A DNA stretch of 64,000 bases from JAOBAU01 sp034667465 (GTDB lineage: Bacteria > Acidobacteriota > Thermoanaerobaculia > Gp7-AA8). The notes under the pieces are model-generated. The model saw nothing but the letters and a program-made list of their open reading frames with translations, ran no database searches and was not told where the DNA came from. Shown piece after piece: positions 33,863 through 43,074 of the stretch (positions within the stretch are counted from its first letter, which is position 1; each line of letters opens with the position of its first letter). Made by a program: the position numbers and the translations under genes. The stretch lies in assembly GCA_034667465.1 (NCBI GenBank), contig JAXDJV010000014.1, positions 62,001 through 126,000 of the forward strand, in the 5' to 3' direction.

Positions 33863-36800
33863 TTAGTTGCCGAGCGGCTTCCAGCCCGGCGCGGTGCCGA
33901 TGTTCCAGCCGGCGGCGATCGTGGTTCCGTTCATCTGCCACTGCGCGATGCCGTTGGTGAGGCTGTTGTAGAGCAGGAGATCGGAGTTGCCGTTGCCGTT
34001 GTAATCACCGGAGCCGACGAGCTTCCAGTCGGCGGCCGGCGTTGCGACGACTGCTGCCGACGAGATCGAGGTGCCGAGCGCGTCGAGCAGCCAGACAGCG
34101 ACAGCGCGCGATGACGTGTTCTGCAGCGCGAGATCGCCGAAGCCGTCGTTGTTGAAGTCACCCGCGGTGACGACCGACCAGCCGGCGACCGGCGTCGTGA
34201 TCGCGATCTGCGACGTGACGACGCTGTTGGTGTCGACGAGCCAGCGCGAGATCGCGTTCGTCGTCGTGTTCTGGAAGACGATGGCGTTGCCGCCGAGGCT
34301 TCCGAGAGCGACTGCGCGGCTGGCGGCGCCGGCACCGGGAGTGCCGAGGCTGTAGCCGGTGACGAGCGTCGAACCGTTCATCCGCCAGAGGGCAACCGCG
34401 CCCGACGACGAATTCTGCAGCACGATGTCGTCCTTGCCATCAGCGTTGAAGTCGCGTGCACCGACGACGCGCCACGACGTGGCCGGCGTGCTGATGACTG
34501 CGCCGCTCACGAGCGTCGTGCCATCCATCAGCCAGACCGAGATCGCGCCGCTGGTGTTGTTCTTCAGGACGATGTCCGCTTTTCCGTCGCCGTTCAGATC
34601 GCCGGTAGCGACGATCTGCTGATCGGCCGACGGGCTCGCGACATTTTTCCCTTCGATGATGGCCGTGTCGTTCATCAGCCATACGGCCACGGCCGCGGTG
34701 TTCGTGTTCTGCAGCACGATGTCGGACTTGCCGTCGCCGTTGAGATCGGACTTCGTGATCGTCGGCGGGAGAGTGATGGTGACGAGCACCGAAGCCGTCG
34801 TGCAGAGCGGATCGCTCGAGCCGGCGGTGGTGCCGTTGTCGCAGACCGTATAGGTGAAGCTCGCCGAGCCGCTGTAGCCGGCCGTCGGCGTGTACGTCAC
34901 GTTACCGGTGTTGAGCGAGACGGTGCCGTGCGTGTTGACCGTGCCGGTCACACCGGTAACCGTCAGCGTCTGCGTCGCTTCGTTGGCCGGACCGGCGCTG
35001 TCGTTCGTCGTCAGCGTCGACGCGGCGAACACCAGCGCCGTGTTGCGGGTCGTGCTCTGGTTGTCATCGACCGCCGACGGCGCATCGTTGACTTCCGGAA
35101 TGGTGATCGAGACGGTGGCGGTGTTCGAGTCGTTGCCGTCGTTGACCTTGTACGTGAAGCTGTCGCTGCCGTTGTAGTTGAGCGTCGGCGTGTAAGTGCG
35201 GCTCGCGGCGGAGCCGGTCAGGTTGCCGTGCGACGGCGGCGCGACGATCGTGTACGTCAGCGCTCCGTTCGTCGGGCTGACGCCGTCGAGCGTGATCGCT
35301 TTCGCGACATCCTCGTTCGTCGTCACCGACTCATTGCCTGCGCCGGCGTGGTTCACGCCGTTGGTGCCGCCTTCGATCGCGTTCTGGATCGCGTCCGGCA
35401 CGTTCGAGAAGAAGTTGTAGCCGGTCAGTGCTTCGACCGCGTCGACGGTGGTGATGTAGTTGTGCCAGTCGTCGCTGCGGATGCCCTGCACGTTCGGCAT
35501 GATGACCGCGATGGTGCGCGTTGCCGCCGTCACGTGCGAGACGTCATCGCCCGACGCCTTCGGCAACACCACGACGACTTTCCACGTGCTGGCCGGAACG
35601 GTCACATGACCGCTGGCGATCGTGTTGGTGACGCCGCCGGCGCTGCCGGTGCCGCCGGTGCCGTTCGGACCGGAAACGATGTAGAGCTCATTGACCGGAA
35701 GCAGCGCGCGGAGATCGTTCTCCATCGCCGCCCACGGACCCTGATTGTTGTCCGGTGCCTGCGGAACCATGTTCGACATGAGGAACGTCGCCTGGTTGAT
35801 CGGGACCGACGTTTCCTTGTCGCGATCGGCGTTCGGCATCATGTGGCCGCGATCGAAACCGGAGCTCTGGAAGTCGCTGCCGAGCACGCGGTACCAGTCG
35901 GACGGAACGGCGGGATCGGCGCGGAACGTGTCGATGCGCGTCAGCGAGCCGACCCATTCATCCGACAGATGCCAGCTCACCCAGTTCGGCGTGCCTTTGT
36001 CGCGGTTGTAGGAGAGCGCCATCTCCGGCTTCTCCATCAGATAGTTGTTCGGAACGTTGGTGTCTGCGACGGCGCCGGTCGGATTGCCCATCGTCAGATG
36101 AACGCTCGACGGATACGGCGGAGCGGTGCCCGACGCGATCGTGAACGTCCACGAGAAGTTCGCCGGAAGAATGTCGCTGCCCGGTGCGCTGTCGTCGGTG
36201 TCGACGTCGTGGATGAAGTCCTTGAAGAGCTGCGCCGTGCACTGTTCGCCGGCGAGGAAGTTCACGTTCGGAACGATCGTGACGATGCGCGTGCCGCTGC
36301 CGGCAACGGTTGCAGACACGTGGTTGCCGGTCGTATTGCAGTTGATGTCATACCACGGGCCGCTCACGTCGACCGGTTCACTGAACGTGATGACGAGGTT
36401 CGCGTCGCGCGGCGCGATGGCGTTGTTGTTGCGCGGATCGACGGCCACGACCGACGGTCCAAGCTCCTGGATCGGCGACGTGCGGCGCGGGTTTGCCGCG
36501 GCGGTGGAGAAGTCGGCGCCGTTGACGTTCGTGTCGGTATTGCCGCTGCCCGCGCGATACATCGCCAGCGTCGAGTTTGCAGGCGCGGTCGCGGTGCTGT
36601 TGCCTTCGCTGCAGTTCGCGCTGCCGTAGCCGATGAAGTCGACGATGTCGGTATCGGTGAGGAGCGTGCCGCAGGAACCGGTGAGCGGATCGCCGTTGCT
36701 GACGAGAGCCACCTTGCCGGCCGAAGCGCTGATGTTGATGTCGCCGTTGACGTTCGTGGCCGGCAGAGCCGCGCCGGTTGCGCCGCCCGATGCGAGACCG

Positions 36801-39800
36801 ACGAGGAAGTATTCACCCGGTCCGATGACGCCACCGATCGGCGCGATGCTGGCCCAGTCGGCGGTGTTCGTCGAGGATGCGTACTGGATCGTCCAGCCGG
36901 CCATGTTCACCGGGCTGCCGGTCGGGTTGTAAAGCTCGACGTAGTCGTTGCTCCAGGTCGCGCTGGCGTTGCCGCCGGCGCCGTAGACCTGGCTGATGAC
37001 GACGTGCGTGACGGCGGAGCCGGTCGGCGAGACGCCGATGTTCACCGTCTGCGTCGTCGCCGGATTGACGCCATCCGAAAGCGACGCGGTGAAGCTCGCG
37101 GTTCCGATGAAGCCGTTCTGCAGCGTGACCTGATACGTGACGGTCGGCGTTCCCTGTCCCGCCGTCACGATGACGCTCGAGAGGCCGTTGACCGGCGTCG
37201 CCGCCCACGTGTAGAGGCTGTTGTCGTCCGACCCGGTGAGGTTGATGGTGAACGGCGCGGCGTTCTGCGCGGCGAACGCGGCCGGGTTTGCCGGTGCGGT
37301 GATCGTCGGCGGGTGATTGATGTTGGTGTCGCGCGTGACCGTGATGTTGACGAGGCGGGTCGCCGCGGTATTCACACCGTCGCTGAGCGATGCGGTGAAC
37401 GTCGCGGTGCCGTAGAAGTTCGTCTGCAGCGTGACGTTGTACGTGATGCTGTTCGTTCCCTGACCACCCGAAACCGTGACCGACGTGACGCCGGTGCCCG
37501 GCGTCGCCGACCAGTTGTAGATGCCGCCGTCGTCATTGCCGGTGAGGTTGACGGTGAACGGCGCTGCGTTCTCCGCGACGGTGATGATCGGATTGCCCGG
37601 CGCGGTGATGGTCGGTGCGTGGTTCGGCGGCGGGCAGGTGTGCGGCGCCGTGGCGGCGGTGCGCGGCGCGAGGCCGGCAGCCGTCGTTGCAACCGTGAAG
37701 TCGTTGAGGTTGTTGTCGGTGTCCTGGCAACCTTCGCCCTTGCGTAGCGGACCAGCCGAAGCGCTGATGGCCGTTCCGTCATTCACCGAACTGCCACCCT
37801 CGGCGTTGTTGGACGTGCCGTACGCGACGAGGTCGATGATGCGGAGGTCGGGGAGCGCGCACGGCGTCGCCGTCGCGCCGCAGCCGAGCGCGGTGCCGTT
37901 GGCCACGAGCGCAACCTTGCCGCTCGTTCCCGACATGTTCGGTCCGCCCGGAGCGTCGAGATCGAACGCCACCGGCAGGCCCGAACCGGCCGTGCCGAAC
38001 CTCACCGTGAGGTAGCGACCTGCGCCGATGGTCGTGCCGTTCGGATAGACGTAGACGTTGCCGGCGAAGGAACCGAACTGGCCGGTCGCTGAACCGTACT
38101 GTACCGAGTAGCCGCTGATGTCGATCGGATTCGCAGTCGAGTTGAACAGCTCGACGTAATCGTTCGCGTAGGCATTGCCGTTACCGCCGTACAGCTGGCT
38201 GATGACGAGTCCCTGCGCGACTGGCGATTTGTTGACGGTGTACGTCTCGCCGCCGGTGAAGCCGGCCGCGAGGAGGTTGCCGGCCATGTCGATGACGGTG
38301 CCGCCGGTGACGACGTCGAGACGGATCGTGCCGTCGCCGGTGCCGGTGTTGACCGTGATGGTGTACGTCGTGCCGCTGCCGTTCGTGGCGGTGACCGATG
38401 CTCCGGTCACGCCGGTGGTGGTCAGCGACCAGTCCTGCGCCGAGACGCCCGAGACCGCTTCATTGTAGGTGACGGTGAAGTTGACCGACGTTGCGCTGGT
38501 CGGGCTGGCGTTCGCGCGAACGATCGAGGAGACCGTCGGCGGAGTCTTGTCGATCGTGTAGACCTCGCCGGAGGTGAACGTGCCGCTCATCGGCACGCTG
38601 GTCGGTCCGAGGATCGTGCCGTTGTTGACGACGTCAAGACGGATCGTGCCGTCGCCCGTGCCGGTGGCGACCGTGACGGTGTACGTCGTGCCGCTGCCCG
38701 TTACGTTGCTGACGCTCGCGCCGGTGACGCCGGTGGTGGTGAGCGTGAAGTCGGCGCTGTCCACGCCGGTGACGGCCGCCGAGAAGGTGACGGTGTAATC
38801 GACGTTCGCCTGGCGCGACGGATTCGAGTTCCCGCGAACGACCGAGGTGACGGTCGGTGCGTTGCGATCAACGGTGTAAGTCTGGCCGGAGGTGAAGCCC
38901 GCGCCGAGCGCGTTGCCGGCCGCGTCGGAGATCGACGCGCCATTGTTGACGTCGAGACGGATCGTGCCGCTCGCGCCGCTGCCGGTGTTGACGCTGACGG
39001 TGTACGTCGTGCCGCTGCCGGTGATGCCGGTGATCGAGAGGCTGGTGAGCCCGGTTGACGTCAGCGAGAAGTCGGAAGTGTCGACGCCGGTGACGGCGCT
39101 GTCGAAGGTGACGGTGAAGTCGACCGACGAAAGGCCGGTCGGGTCGGCGTTCACGCGCGTGATCGAGGAGACGAGAGGTGCCGTCTTGTCGACGGTGTAA
39201 ACCTGACCGGTCGTGAAGTTGCCGTTGCCGGCGCCGGCGCCGCCGAGCGGTACCGAGGTGCCGTTGATGATCGAATCGTTGTCGGTCACGTCAAGGCGGA
39301 TCGTGCCGTCGCCGCTGCCTGTGTTGACGGAGACGGTGTACGTCGTGCCGCTGCCGGTGACGTTGGAAACCGAGGCGCCGGTGACGCCGGTGGTGGTCAG
39401 CGAGAAGTCGGAGGAGTCGACGCCGGTGACGCTCTGCGAAAATGTGACGGTGAAATCGACGGAAGCGGCGTTCGTCGGTGTGCTGCTGACGCGGGTGATG
39501 GAGGAGACGGTGGGGGAGGAACCACCGCACGGCGCGAGCGTCGTCGCCGTGTTCCGCGGATTGGGCGCCCCGGCCGCGAAATCGGAGCTGTTGTTATCCG
39601 TTTCGGTGCAGCCGTTGACGGCCCGGATGACCGCAGTCGTGGTTGAAGGCGCCGCTGTCGGTGCTGTTTCGGAGCAGTTTGCCGTAGCTCCGAAGCCGAC
39701 CTGGTCGACGACGTTTGTGCCTGGGCAGGCGCCGTTCAATGCGACTGTGCTGCTCACGAGCGCTACCTTGCCGGCGGTCGCCGACATCGCGATCGTTCCT

Positions 39801-40156
39801 GTGGCATCAGGAGTGGGGAGCGAGCTCACCCCGTTCGCTCCCGCTCCCTCGGCGACAAGAAGGTACTGGCCGGGCGAGAGTGAGACGTTCGGGAGACTCG
39901 TGACGGACCATGCGCCGGTGCCAGTGGCGGCGCCATATTGCACGGACCAGCCGTTCACCGAGACCGTAGTGTTTCCGCGGTTGAACAACTCGATGTAGTC
40001 GTTCTTGTATGTCGAGCAGCCGACGGTACCGCACCCGGCGCCGCCGTAGACCTGGCTGATCACGATGGTCGAGGATGCCGCGAATATCGACGGAACCGCG
40101 AAAAGGAAGAGAAGCAACGAGCAAACTGCCGTCGAGAGACGGTGGCGCAAACGCAT
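33863..40156 (-). CDS. Giant secreted nuclease with LTD, Ig-like and FG-GAP domains
   Basis: About 2097 residues from ATG 40156 (GGAGG ten bases upstream, signal peptide MRLRHRLSTAVCSLLLFLFA). Order: lamin-tail domain (about 30-150); four Ig/Calx-like repeats sharing DFTVTFS-V-GVDSSDF-type blocks (215-640); second lamin-tail domain (645-800); two cadherin-like repeats (820-1010); third lamin-tail domain (about 1050-1190); SbsA-type Ig domain (1235); a DNA/RNA non-specific endonuclease with the catalytic DRGH motif at about 1435-1438; cadherin-like domains (1615-1790); and FG-GAP/VCBS repeats (1800-2097, DLNGDGKSDIVLQN). It probably digests extracellular DNA for nutrients or defence. Confidence 0.93.
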   Translation of the reverse strand: MRLRHRLSTAVCSLLLFLFAVPSIFAASSTIVISQVYGGAGCGTVGCSTYKNDYIELFNRGNTTVSVNGWSVQYGAATGTGAWSVTSLPNVSLSPGQYLLVAEGAGANGVSSLPTPDATGTIAMSATAGKVALVSSTVALNGACPGTNVVDQVGFGATANCSETAPTAAPSTTTAVIRAVNGCTETDNNSSDFAAGAPNPRNTATTLAPCGGSSPTVSSITRVSSTPTNAASVDFTVTFSQSVTGVDSSDFSLTTTGVTGASVSNVTGSGTTYTVSVNTGSGDGTIRLDVTDNDSIINGTSVPLGGAGAGNGNFTTGQVYTVDKTAPLVSSITRVNADPTGLSSVDFTVTFDSAVTGVDTSDFSLTSTGLTSLSITGITGSGTTYTVSVNTGSGASGTIRLDVNNGASISDAAGNALGAGFTSGQTYTVDRNAPTVTSVVRGNSNPSRQANVDYTVTFSAAVTGVDSADFTLTTTGVTGASVSNVTGSGTTYTVTVATGTGDGTIRLDVVNNGTILGPTSVPMSGTFTSGEVYTIDKTPPTVSSIVRANASPTSATSVNFTVTYNEAVSGVSAQDWSLTTTGVTGASVTATNGSGTTYTITVNTGTGDGTIRLDVVTGGTVIDMAGNLLAAGFTGGETYTVNKSPVAQGLVISQLYGGNGNAYANDYVELFNSTANPIDISGYSVQYGSATGQFGSFAGNVYVYPNGTTIGAGRYLTVRFGTAGSGLPVAFDLDAPGGPNMSGTSGKVALVANGTALGCGATATPCALPDLRIIDLVAYGTSNNAEGGSSVNDGTAISASAGPLRKGEGCQDTDNNLNDFTVATTAAGLAPRTAATAPHTCPPPNHAPTITAPGNPIITVAENAAPFTVNLTGNDDGGIYNWSATPGTGVTSVTVSGGQGTNSITYNVTLQTNFYGTATFTASLSDGVNTAATRLVNITVTRDTNINHPPTITAPANPAAFAAQNAAPFTINLTGSDDNSLYTWAATPVNGLSSVIVTAGQGTPTVTYQVTLQNGFIGTASFTASLSDGVNPATTQTVNIGVSPTGSAVTHVVISQVYGAGGNASATWSNDYVELYNPTGSPVNMAGWTIQYASSTNTADWASIAPIGGVIGPGEYFLVGLASGGATGAALPATNVNGDINISASAGKVALVSNGDPLTGSCGTLLTDTDIVDFIGYGSANCSEGNSTATAPANSTLAMYRAGSGNTDTNVNGADFSTAAANPRRTSPIQELGPSVVAVDPRNNNAIAPRDANLVITFSEPVDVSGPWYDINCNTTGNHVSATVAGSGTRIVTIVPNVNFLAGEQCTAQLFKDFIHDVDTDDSAPGSDILPANFSWTFTIASGTAPPYPSSVHLTMGNPTGAVADTNVPNNYLMEKPEMALSYNRDKGTPNWVSWHLSDEWVGSLTRIDTFRADPAVPSDWYRVLGSDFQSSGFDRGHMMPNADRDKETSVPINQATFLMSNMVPQAPDNNQGPWAAMENDLRALLPVNELYIVSGPNGTGGTGSAGGVTNTIASGHVTVPASTWKVVVVLPKASGDDVSHVTAATRTIAVIMPNVQGIRSDDWHNYITTVDAVEALTGYNFFSNVPDAIQNAIEGGTNGVNHAGAGNESVTTNEDVAKAITLDGVSPTNGALTYTIVAPPSHGNLTGSAASRTYTPTLNYNGSDSFTYKVNDGNDSNTATVSITIPEVNDAPSAVDDNQSTTRNTALVFAASTLTTNDSAGPANEATQTLTVTGVTGTVNTHGTVSLNTGNVTYTPTAGYSGSASFTYTVCDNGTTAGSSDPLCTTASVLVTITLPPTITKSDLNGDGKSDIVLQNTNTAAVAVWLMNDTAIIEGKNVASPSADQQIVATGDLNGDGKADIVLKNNTSGAISVWLMDGTTLVSGAVISTPATSWRVVGARDFNADGKDDIVLQNSSSGAVALWRMNGSTLVTGYSLGTPGAGAASRAVALGSLGGNAIVFQNTTTNAISRWLVDTNSVVTSQIAITTPVAGWSVVTAGDFNNDGFGDLALQNTSSRAVAVWLLDALGTSISSAAVVATPAADWKLVGSGDYNGNGNSDLLLYNSLTNGIAQWQMNGTTIAAGWNIGTAPGWKPLGN

Positions 40157-40499
40157 CGCGAAAAGCCTCCAGTGGTGGGTTGAGACGACCGGTGTACGGA
40201 AGCTCAGGATAACACGCGCCTCAGCGATCAATTCCTCACTCGCGGGTTGCGGGAACGATCACCGAGCTTCGCTCCGACCGGTGTAAGGATTTTCAACCGT
40301 TGCGTTCGGCAGCAGTGCGGGTAAGATGTCTGCGGATCAGTCGGCACGTATAGATGCCCGTCCTGGAAATAAGAGGCCGGGGAAGCCGCGTCGTCCTGTC
40401 GGTACTGCGATACGTAAATACAGATGGACTTGGCCCCGCCACCAGGCGTAGACTGAGCGGGTCCGAGTCACTTCACAATCGAGTTAGAGAGGAGAGCGT
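40157..40499. other. Intergenic gap between giant nuclease and small DNA-binding-like gene
   Basis: This 343-bp stretch should hold the divergent promoters of both neighbours, but I see no clear consensus boxes. A 41-codon frame from ATG 40326 (MSADQSARIDARPG, later PGKPRRPVGT) is open but short, and I cannot support it as a gene. No repeat or RNA gene is visible. Confidence 0.5.
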
Positions 40500-40781
40500 G
40501 TGAGCCCTGTCAAAAGCAATCGAGGTCGGCCAATTGTTCATACGGAGCCCTGGGCGAAGATCACCGTCGTGCTGCTGGATCGGCACGTCGCTTATCTGGA
40601 TCGCCTTGCCATCGACATTCGCCTGAAGCACGGAAAGGCGATCAGCCGTGCAGAGATCATCCGCGGCCTCATCGAGGCGGCTTTTCAGAGCGGTGTGGAT
40701 CTTTCGCAGGCAGAATCGATCGATTCGCTCGTCGACCTGCTGAACGGTTCAGCCTCGACGAAGCGCAAAGCGAGCCGGTAG
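40500..40781 (+). CDS. Small CopG/RHH-like hypothetical protein
   Basis: 93 residues starting at GTG 40500, with GGAG five bases upstream. A basic N-terminus (KSNRGRPIV) precedes a strand-like segment (KITVVLLDRHVAYLDRLA) and two helices (ISRAEIIRGLIEAAFQSGVD), the pattern of ribbon-helix-helix DNA binders. The C-terminus is SGVDLSQAESIDSLVDLL followed by a basic tail. It resembles the product of 40669-41073, which lies convergent and overlaps by 113 nt. It may be an antitoxin or regulator, but no partner toxin is identified. Confidence 0.7.
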   Translation: MSPVKSNRGRPIVHTEPWAKITVVLLDRHVAYLDRLAIDIRLKHGKAISRAEIIRGLIEAAFQSGVDLSQAESIDSLVDLLNGSASTKRKASR

Positions 40782-41073
40782 TAAACGACGCCCGACGACG
40801 GGACTTCCCGCGAAGTCGTCCCGCTGCCAGCGCCGCGATTTCCTGCTCACTGCTGGCCGCAGTGAGATCGATACCGCTGTCGAAAATGCGGTCCAGTATC
40901 AACCGGATGGCGTGCGGCCCTCCGAACGCCACCGGCATCTCCGGATTCATCACCCGGGACATCTCATCCAGATATTCGAGATGCGCACCGGACAATACGA
41001 GCGTCTCAGTCGCCGGGCTCTGCCCGGCGACCCTCGTTTCCATCGACTGGACCAGCTTCATTGAAAAGGGCAC
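40669..41073 (-). CDS. Small hypothetical protein, paralogue of its convergent neighbour
   Basis: 134 residues as read from GTG 41073; ATG 41061 or 41043 are alternatives. Residues 28-95 look structured: LEYLDEMSRVMNPEMPVAFGG, then IRLILDRIFDSGIDLTAAS and EIAALAAGRL. The SGIDL-A-S block parallels SGVDL-Q-AES in the neighbour, suggesting common ancestry and a similar helical fold. The last about 38 residues are Arg/Ser-rich and antisense to the neighbour's coding region, so they may be an added tail. Function unknown. Confidence 0.55.
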   Translation of the reverse strand: MPFSMKLVQSMETRVAGQSPATETLVLSGAHLEYLDEMSRVMNPEMPVAFGGPHAIRLILDRIFDSGIDLTAASSEQEIAALAAGRLRGKSRRRASFTTGSLCASSRLNRSAGRRANRSILPAKDPHRSEKPPR

Positions 41074-41163
41074 TCCAACTCAGGAGTGTCTCCAGCCTGT
41101 CCTTTCCCTACCCTGAAAATGAAAAAAAGTTCGTCGCGGCGTAACTCGCCGTGTACGAAGCGT

Positions 41164-41382
41164 TTAGATGGGAAGGGTGAACGGCTCGTCGTCCGAAGGC
41201 TCCGGACGGGTGGCGGGATGGTGGCGATGAATGAGGTCGACCCACTCCTGATACTCCTCGGCAGACAGCGGCCGGAGCTCACGCGCGCGAGCCAAAGCCT
41301 CGAGGTCGGCGGCGGTGATGGTCACGTCGCGCTCGAAGTCGATCCCCGCGAAGGGGTCAGCGTTGTTCGCGTTCGAGCTCAT
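41164..41382 (-). CDS. 72-aa hypothetical protein after a decayed nucleotidyltransferase
   Basis: 72 residues, acidic and helical: DFERDVTITAADLEALARAR then LSAEEYQEWVDLIHRHH. The ATG overlaps the last codons of the upstream nucleotidyltransferase frame by 26 nt, so the two were once a translationally coupled pair. Such pairs occur in toxin-antitoxin-like loci, but I cannot identify this protein. The frame itself appears intact even though its partner is broken. Confidence 0.6.
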   Translation of the reverse strand: MSSNANNADPFAGIDFERDVTITAADLEALARARELRPLSAEEYQEWVDLIHRHHPATRPEPSDDEPFTLPI

Positions 41383-41816
41383 CGAAGATCTTCAACAGTC
41401 CGTGCTGCTGAAAGTACTCCCGCACTTTTCCGCATGGCGCGGTTCTTCATCGCCACGACTTTCATCACGATGAGATGTTCGGGCCGCATGACCGGAAGCT
41501 CGACGCCGACGGGTCGCACCGCCGAAAACCTGCTCCGCGGTATCGCCGGTCACGTAAATGAAATCGACGTTCCCGAGCGCATGCCCCGGATGGCGATGGT
41601 TCGAAAAACCGGAAGAGGCGTGCGTCGTTTCATACCGAACGACTCGGCGAATTTCTGAACGCGCTCCGCATTCGCGAGCTCGACGACGAAGTCGACGTCA
41701 TTCGTCGTCCGCGCGTGTCCCCAGGCAAGAAGCGCCAATCCGCCCGCGAGCGAGTACCGAATCCCCTCCCGCTCGAAAAACTCGGAAAACGTCCGCAGCA
41801 CTTCATCGAACCGCAT
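41357..41816 (-). pseudogene. Frameshifted nucleotidyltransferase (AbiEii/DUF6036-like)
   Basis: The first frame from ATG 41816 gives FEREGIRYSLAGGLALLAW and TTNDVDFVVEL, a nucleotidyltransferase core with the DVD metal pair. After about residue 65 the homology continues in other frames: GNVDFIYVTGD, then VGVELPVMRPEHLIVMK followed by AMKNRAMRK, then REYFQQHGLLKIFDELERE, ending at the TGA 41357-41359. At least three frame changes are needed, so the gene is broken, or the assembly has several indels here. Relatives include type IV toxin-antitoxin AbiEii proteins and mobile-element nucleotidyltransferases. Confidence 0.75.
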
Positions 41817-41875
41817 CGCGCACCCGAGGTTAGCACGCGGGTCGGGAGGCGGCAGGCGGCGGATATACTCGCGCG

Positions 41876-42406
41876 ATGCGTTTGAAAACCTCCCTTGTCG
41901 CGCTGCTCGTTCTCACCTCCATCGCTTGCGCGACGACGCCACCGGCTCCGATGCCGGTCACGTCCGGCGATGACTTCGAGATCGAGACGACGGTGCTCGC
42001 GGTTTACAACGTCATCTCCGGCCCGGCCGGTCGGCGCGACTGGAACCGCTTCAAGGATCTCTTCGTTCCGGGCGCACGGATGATCGTCGCGAAGTCGAAG
42101 GATGGCGAGGTCACGACGAAAGTCATGACCACCGACGAGTACGCGACGCAATCGCAGACGTATTTCGCCGACAACGGTTTCTTCGAGCAGCCGGTGGCGA
42201 CGCGCATCGAACGCTTCGGCGACATCGCGCAGGTCTTCAGCACGTACGAATCGCGTCACGCGTCGTCCGACGAGAAGCCGTTCGTGCGTGGCATCAACAG
42301 CATGCAGCTCGTTCGCAGCGGCGATCACTGGCGCATCGTGACGATCTTCTGGGAAGCGGAAGACGCCACGCATCCGATCCCGCCGCGTTATCTCCCGGCG
42401 CAATGA
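41876..42406 (+). CDS. SnoaL/NTF2-like lipoprotein
   Basis: 176 residues. Lipobox LTSIAC (Cys at about residue 18) indicates a lipoprotein. The mature part has the NTF2-like layout: a leading helix (DFEIETTVLAVYNVIS) ending in DWNRFKDLFVPGARMIV, then strands around EQPVATRIERFGDIAQVFSTY and DHWRIVTIFWEAED. Such domains bind small hydrophobic ligands or act as catalytic cones; activity here is unknown. The stop overlaps the next start as ATGA, so it is cotranscribed with the ABC transporter and may serve it. Confidence 0.82.
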   Translation: MRLKTSLVALLVLTSIACATTPPAPMPVTSGDDFEIETTVLAVYNVISGPAGRRDWNRFKDLFVPGARMIVAKSKDGEVTTKVMTTDEYATQSQTYFADNGFFEQPVATRIERFGDIAQVFSTYESRHASSDEKPFVRGINSMQLVRSGDHWRIVTIFWEAEDATHPIPPRYLPAQ

Positions 42407-43074
42407 CCGAACTGCTGCGCGTCGCGCGGCTCTCCGCAAAACGCGGCGGCCGCGACGTTCTCACCGACGTCTCGTTCACCGTCCGCTCCGGCGAGATCCT
42501 CGGCGTCATCGGTCCGAACGGCGCCGGCAAAACGACGCTCTTCGAATGTGTCGCCGGCGTATTGCCGATGAGTCGCGGCGAAGTCGTCGTCGATCGCGAC
42601 TCGATCTTCTATGTACCCGACGCGATCCGTCCCTGGCCCGATCAAACGGTTCGCTGGACGCTCGAGTTTCTTGCGCGCACGTTCGGCGCGAATGTCGACG
42701 AGTCGCTGTACGCGGAGCTTGGGCTCGTTCCGCTCCTCGCGCAAAAAGTCGGCTCACTCTCGAAGGGTGAAGCGAAGCGCGTCGGCATCGCACTCGGGCT
42801 CACGATTCCACGTCCGATTCTCTTTCTCGACGAGCCGTTCGAAGGACTCGATCTCCGCCAGATGCGACAGGTGGCGACGCTGCTCCATCAACGTGCAGCC
42901 GCCGGACGAACGCTCGTTCTTTCGATCCATCAGCTCAGCGACGCCGCGCGCGTTTGCGATCGCTTTCTGCTGCTCGATCACGGACGTTCCGTCGCGGAAG
43001 GAACGCTCGACGAGTTGACCGCGCGATCGGGCGCGGTCGGCGGACTCGAGGAGGTTTTCCTTGCGCTCACGTGA
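42403..43074 (+). CDS. ABC transporter ATP-binding protein (GldA-like)
   Basis: 223 residues. Walker A GPNGAGKT, signature LSKGEAKR, Walker B LFLDEPFEGLD and H-loop SIHQLSD. The signature departs from LSGGQ, and the domain is short with no extension, as in ATPases pairing with Gld/Nos-type permeases. It overlaps the lipoprotein gene by 4 nt and the permease gene by 14 nt, indicating a three-gene operon. Confidence 0.92.
   Translation: MTELLRVARLSAKRGGRDVLTDVSFTVRSGEILGVIGPNGAGKTTLFECVAGVLPMSRGEVVVDRDSIFYVPDAIRPWPDQTVRWTLEFLARTFGANVDESLYAELGLVPLLAQKVGSLSKGEAKRVGIALGLTIPRPILFLDEPFEGLDLRQMRQVATLLHQRAAAGRTLVLSIHQLSDAARVCDRFLLLDHGRSVAEGTLDELTARSGAVGGLEEVFLALT

Noticed and set aside
34928..37747. 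A 939-residue plus-strand reading frame opposite the giant nuclease.
   Set aside because: It is Arg/Asp/Val-rich with no domain character and is fully antisense to a well-supported gene with a signal peptide and recognised domains.
40326..40451. 41-codon frame from ATG 40326.
   Set aside because: No ribosome binding site, no recognisable homology; short open frames are common at this GC content.
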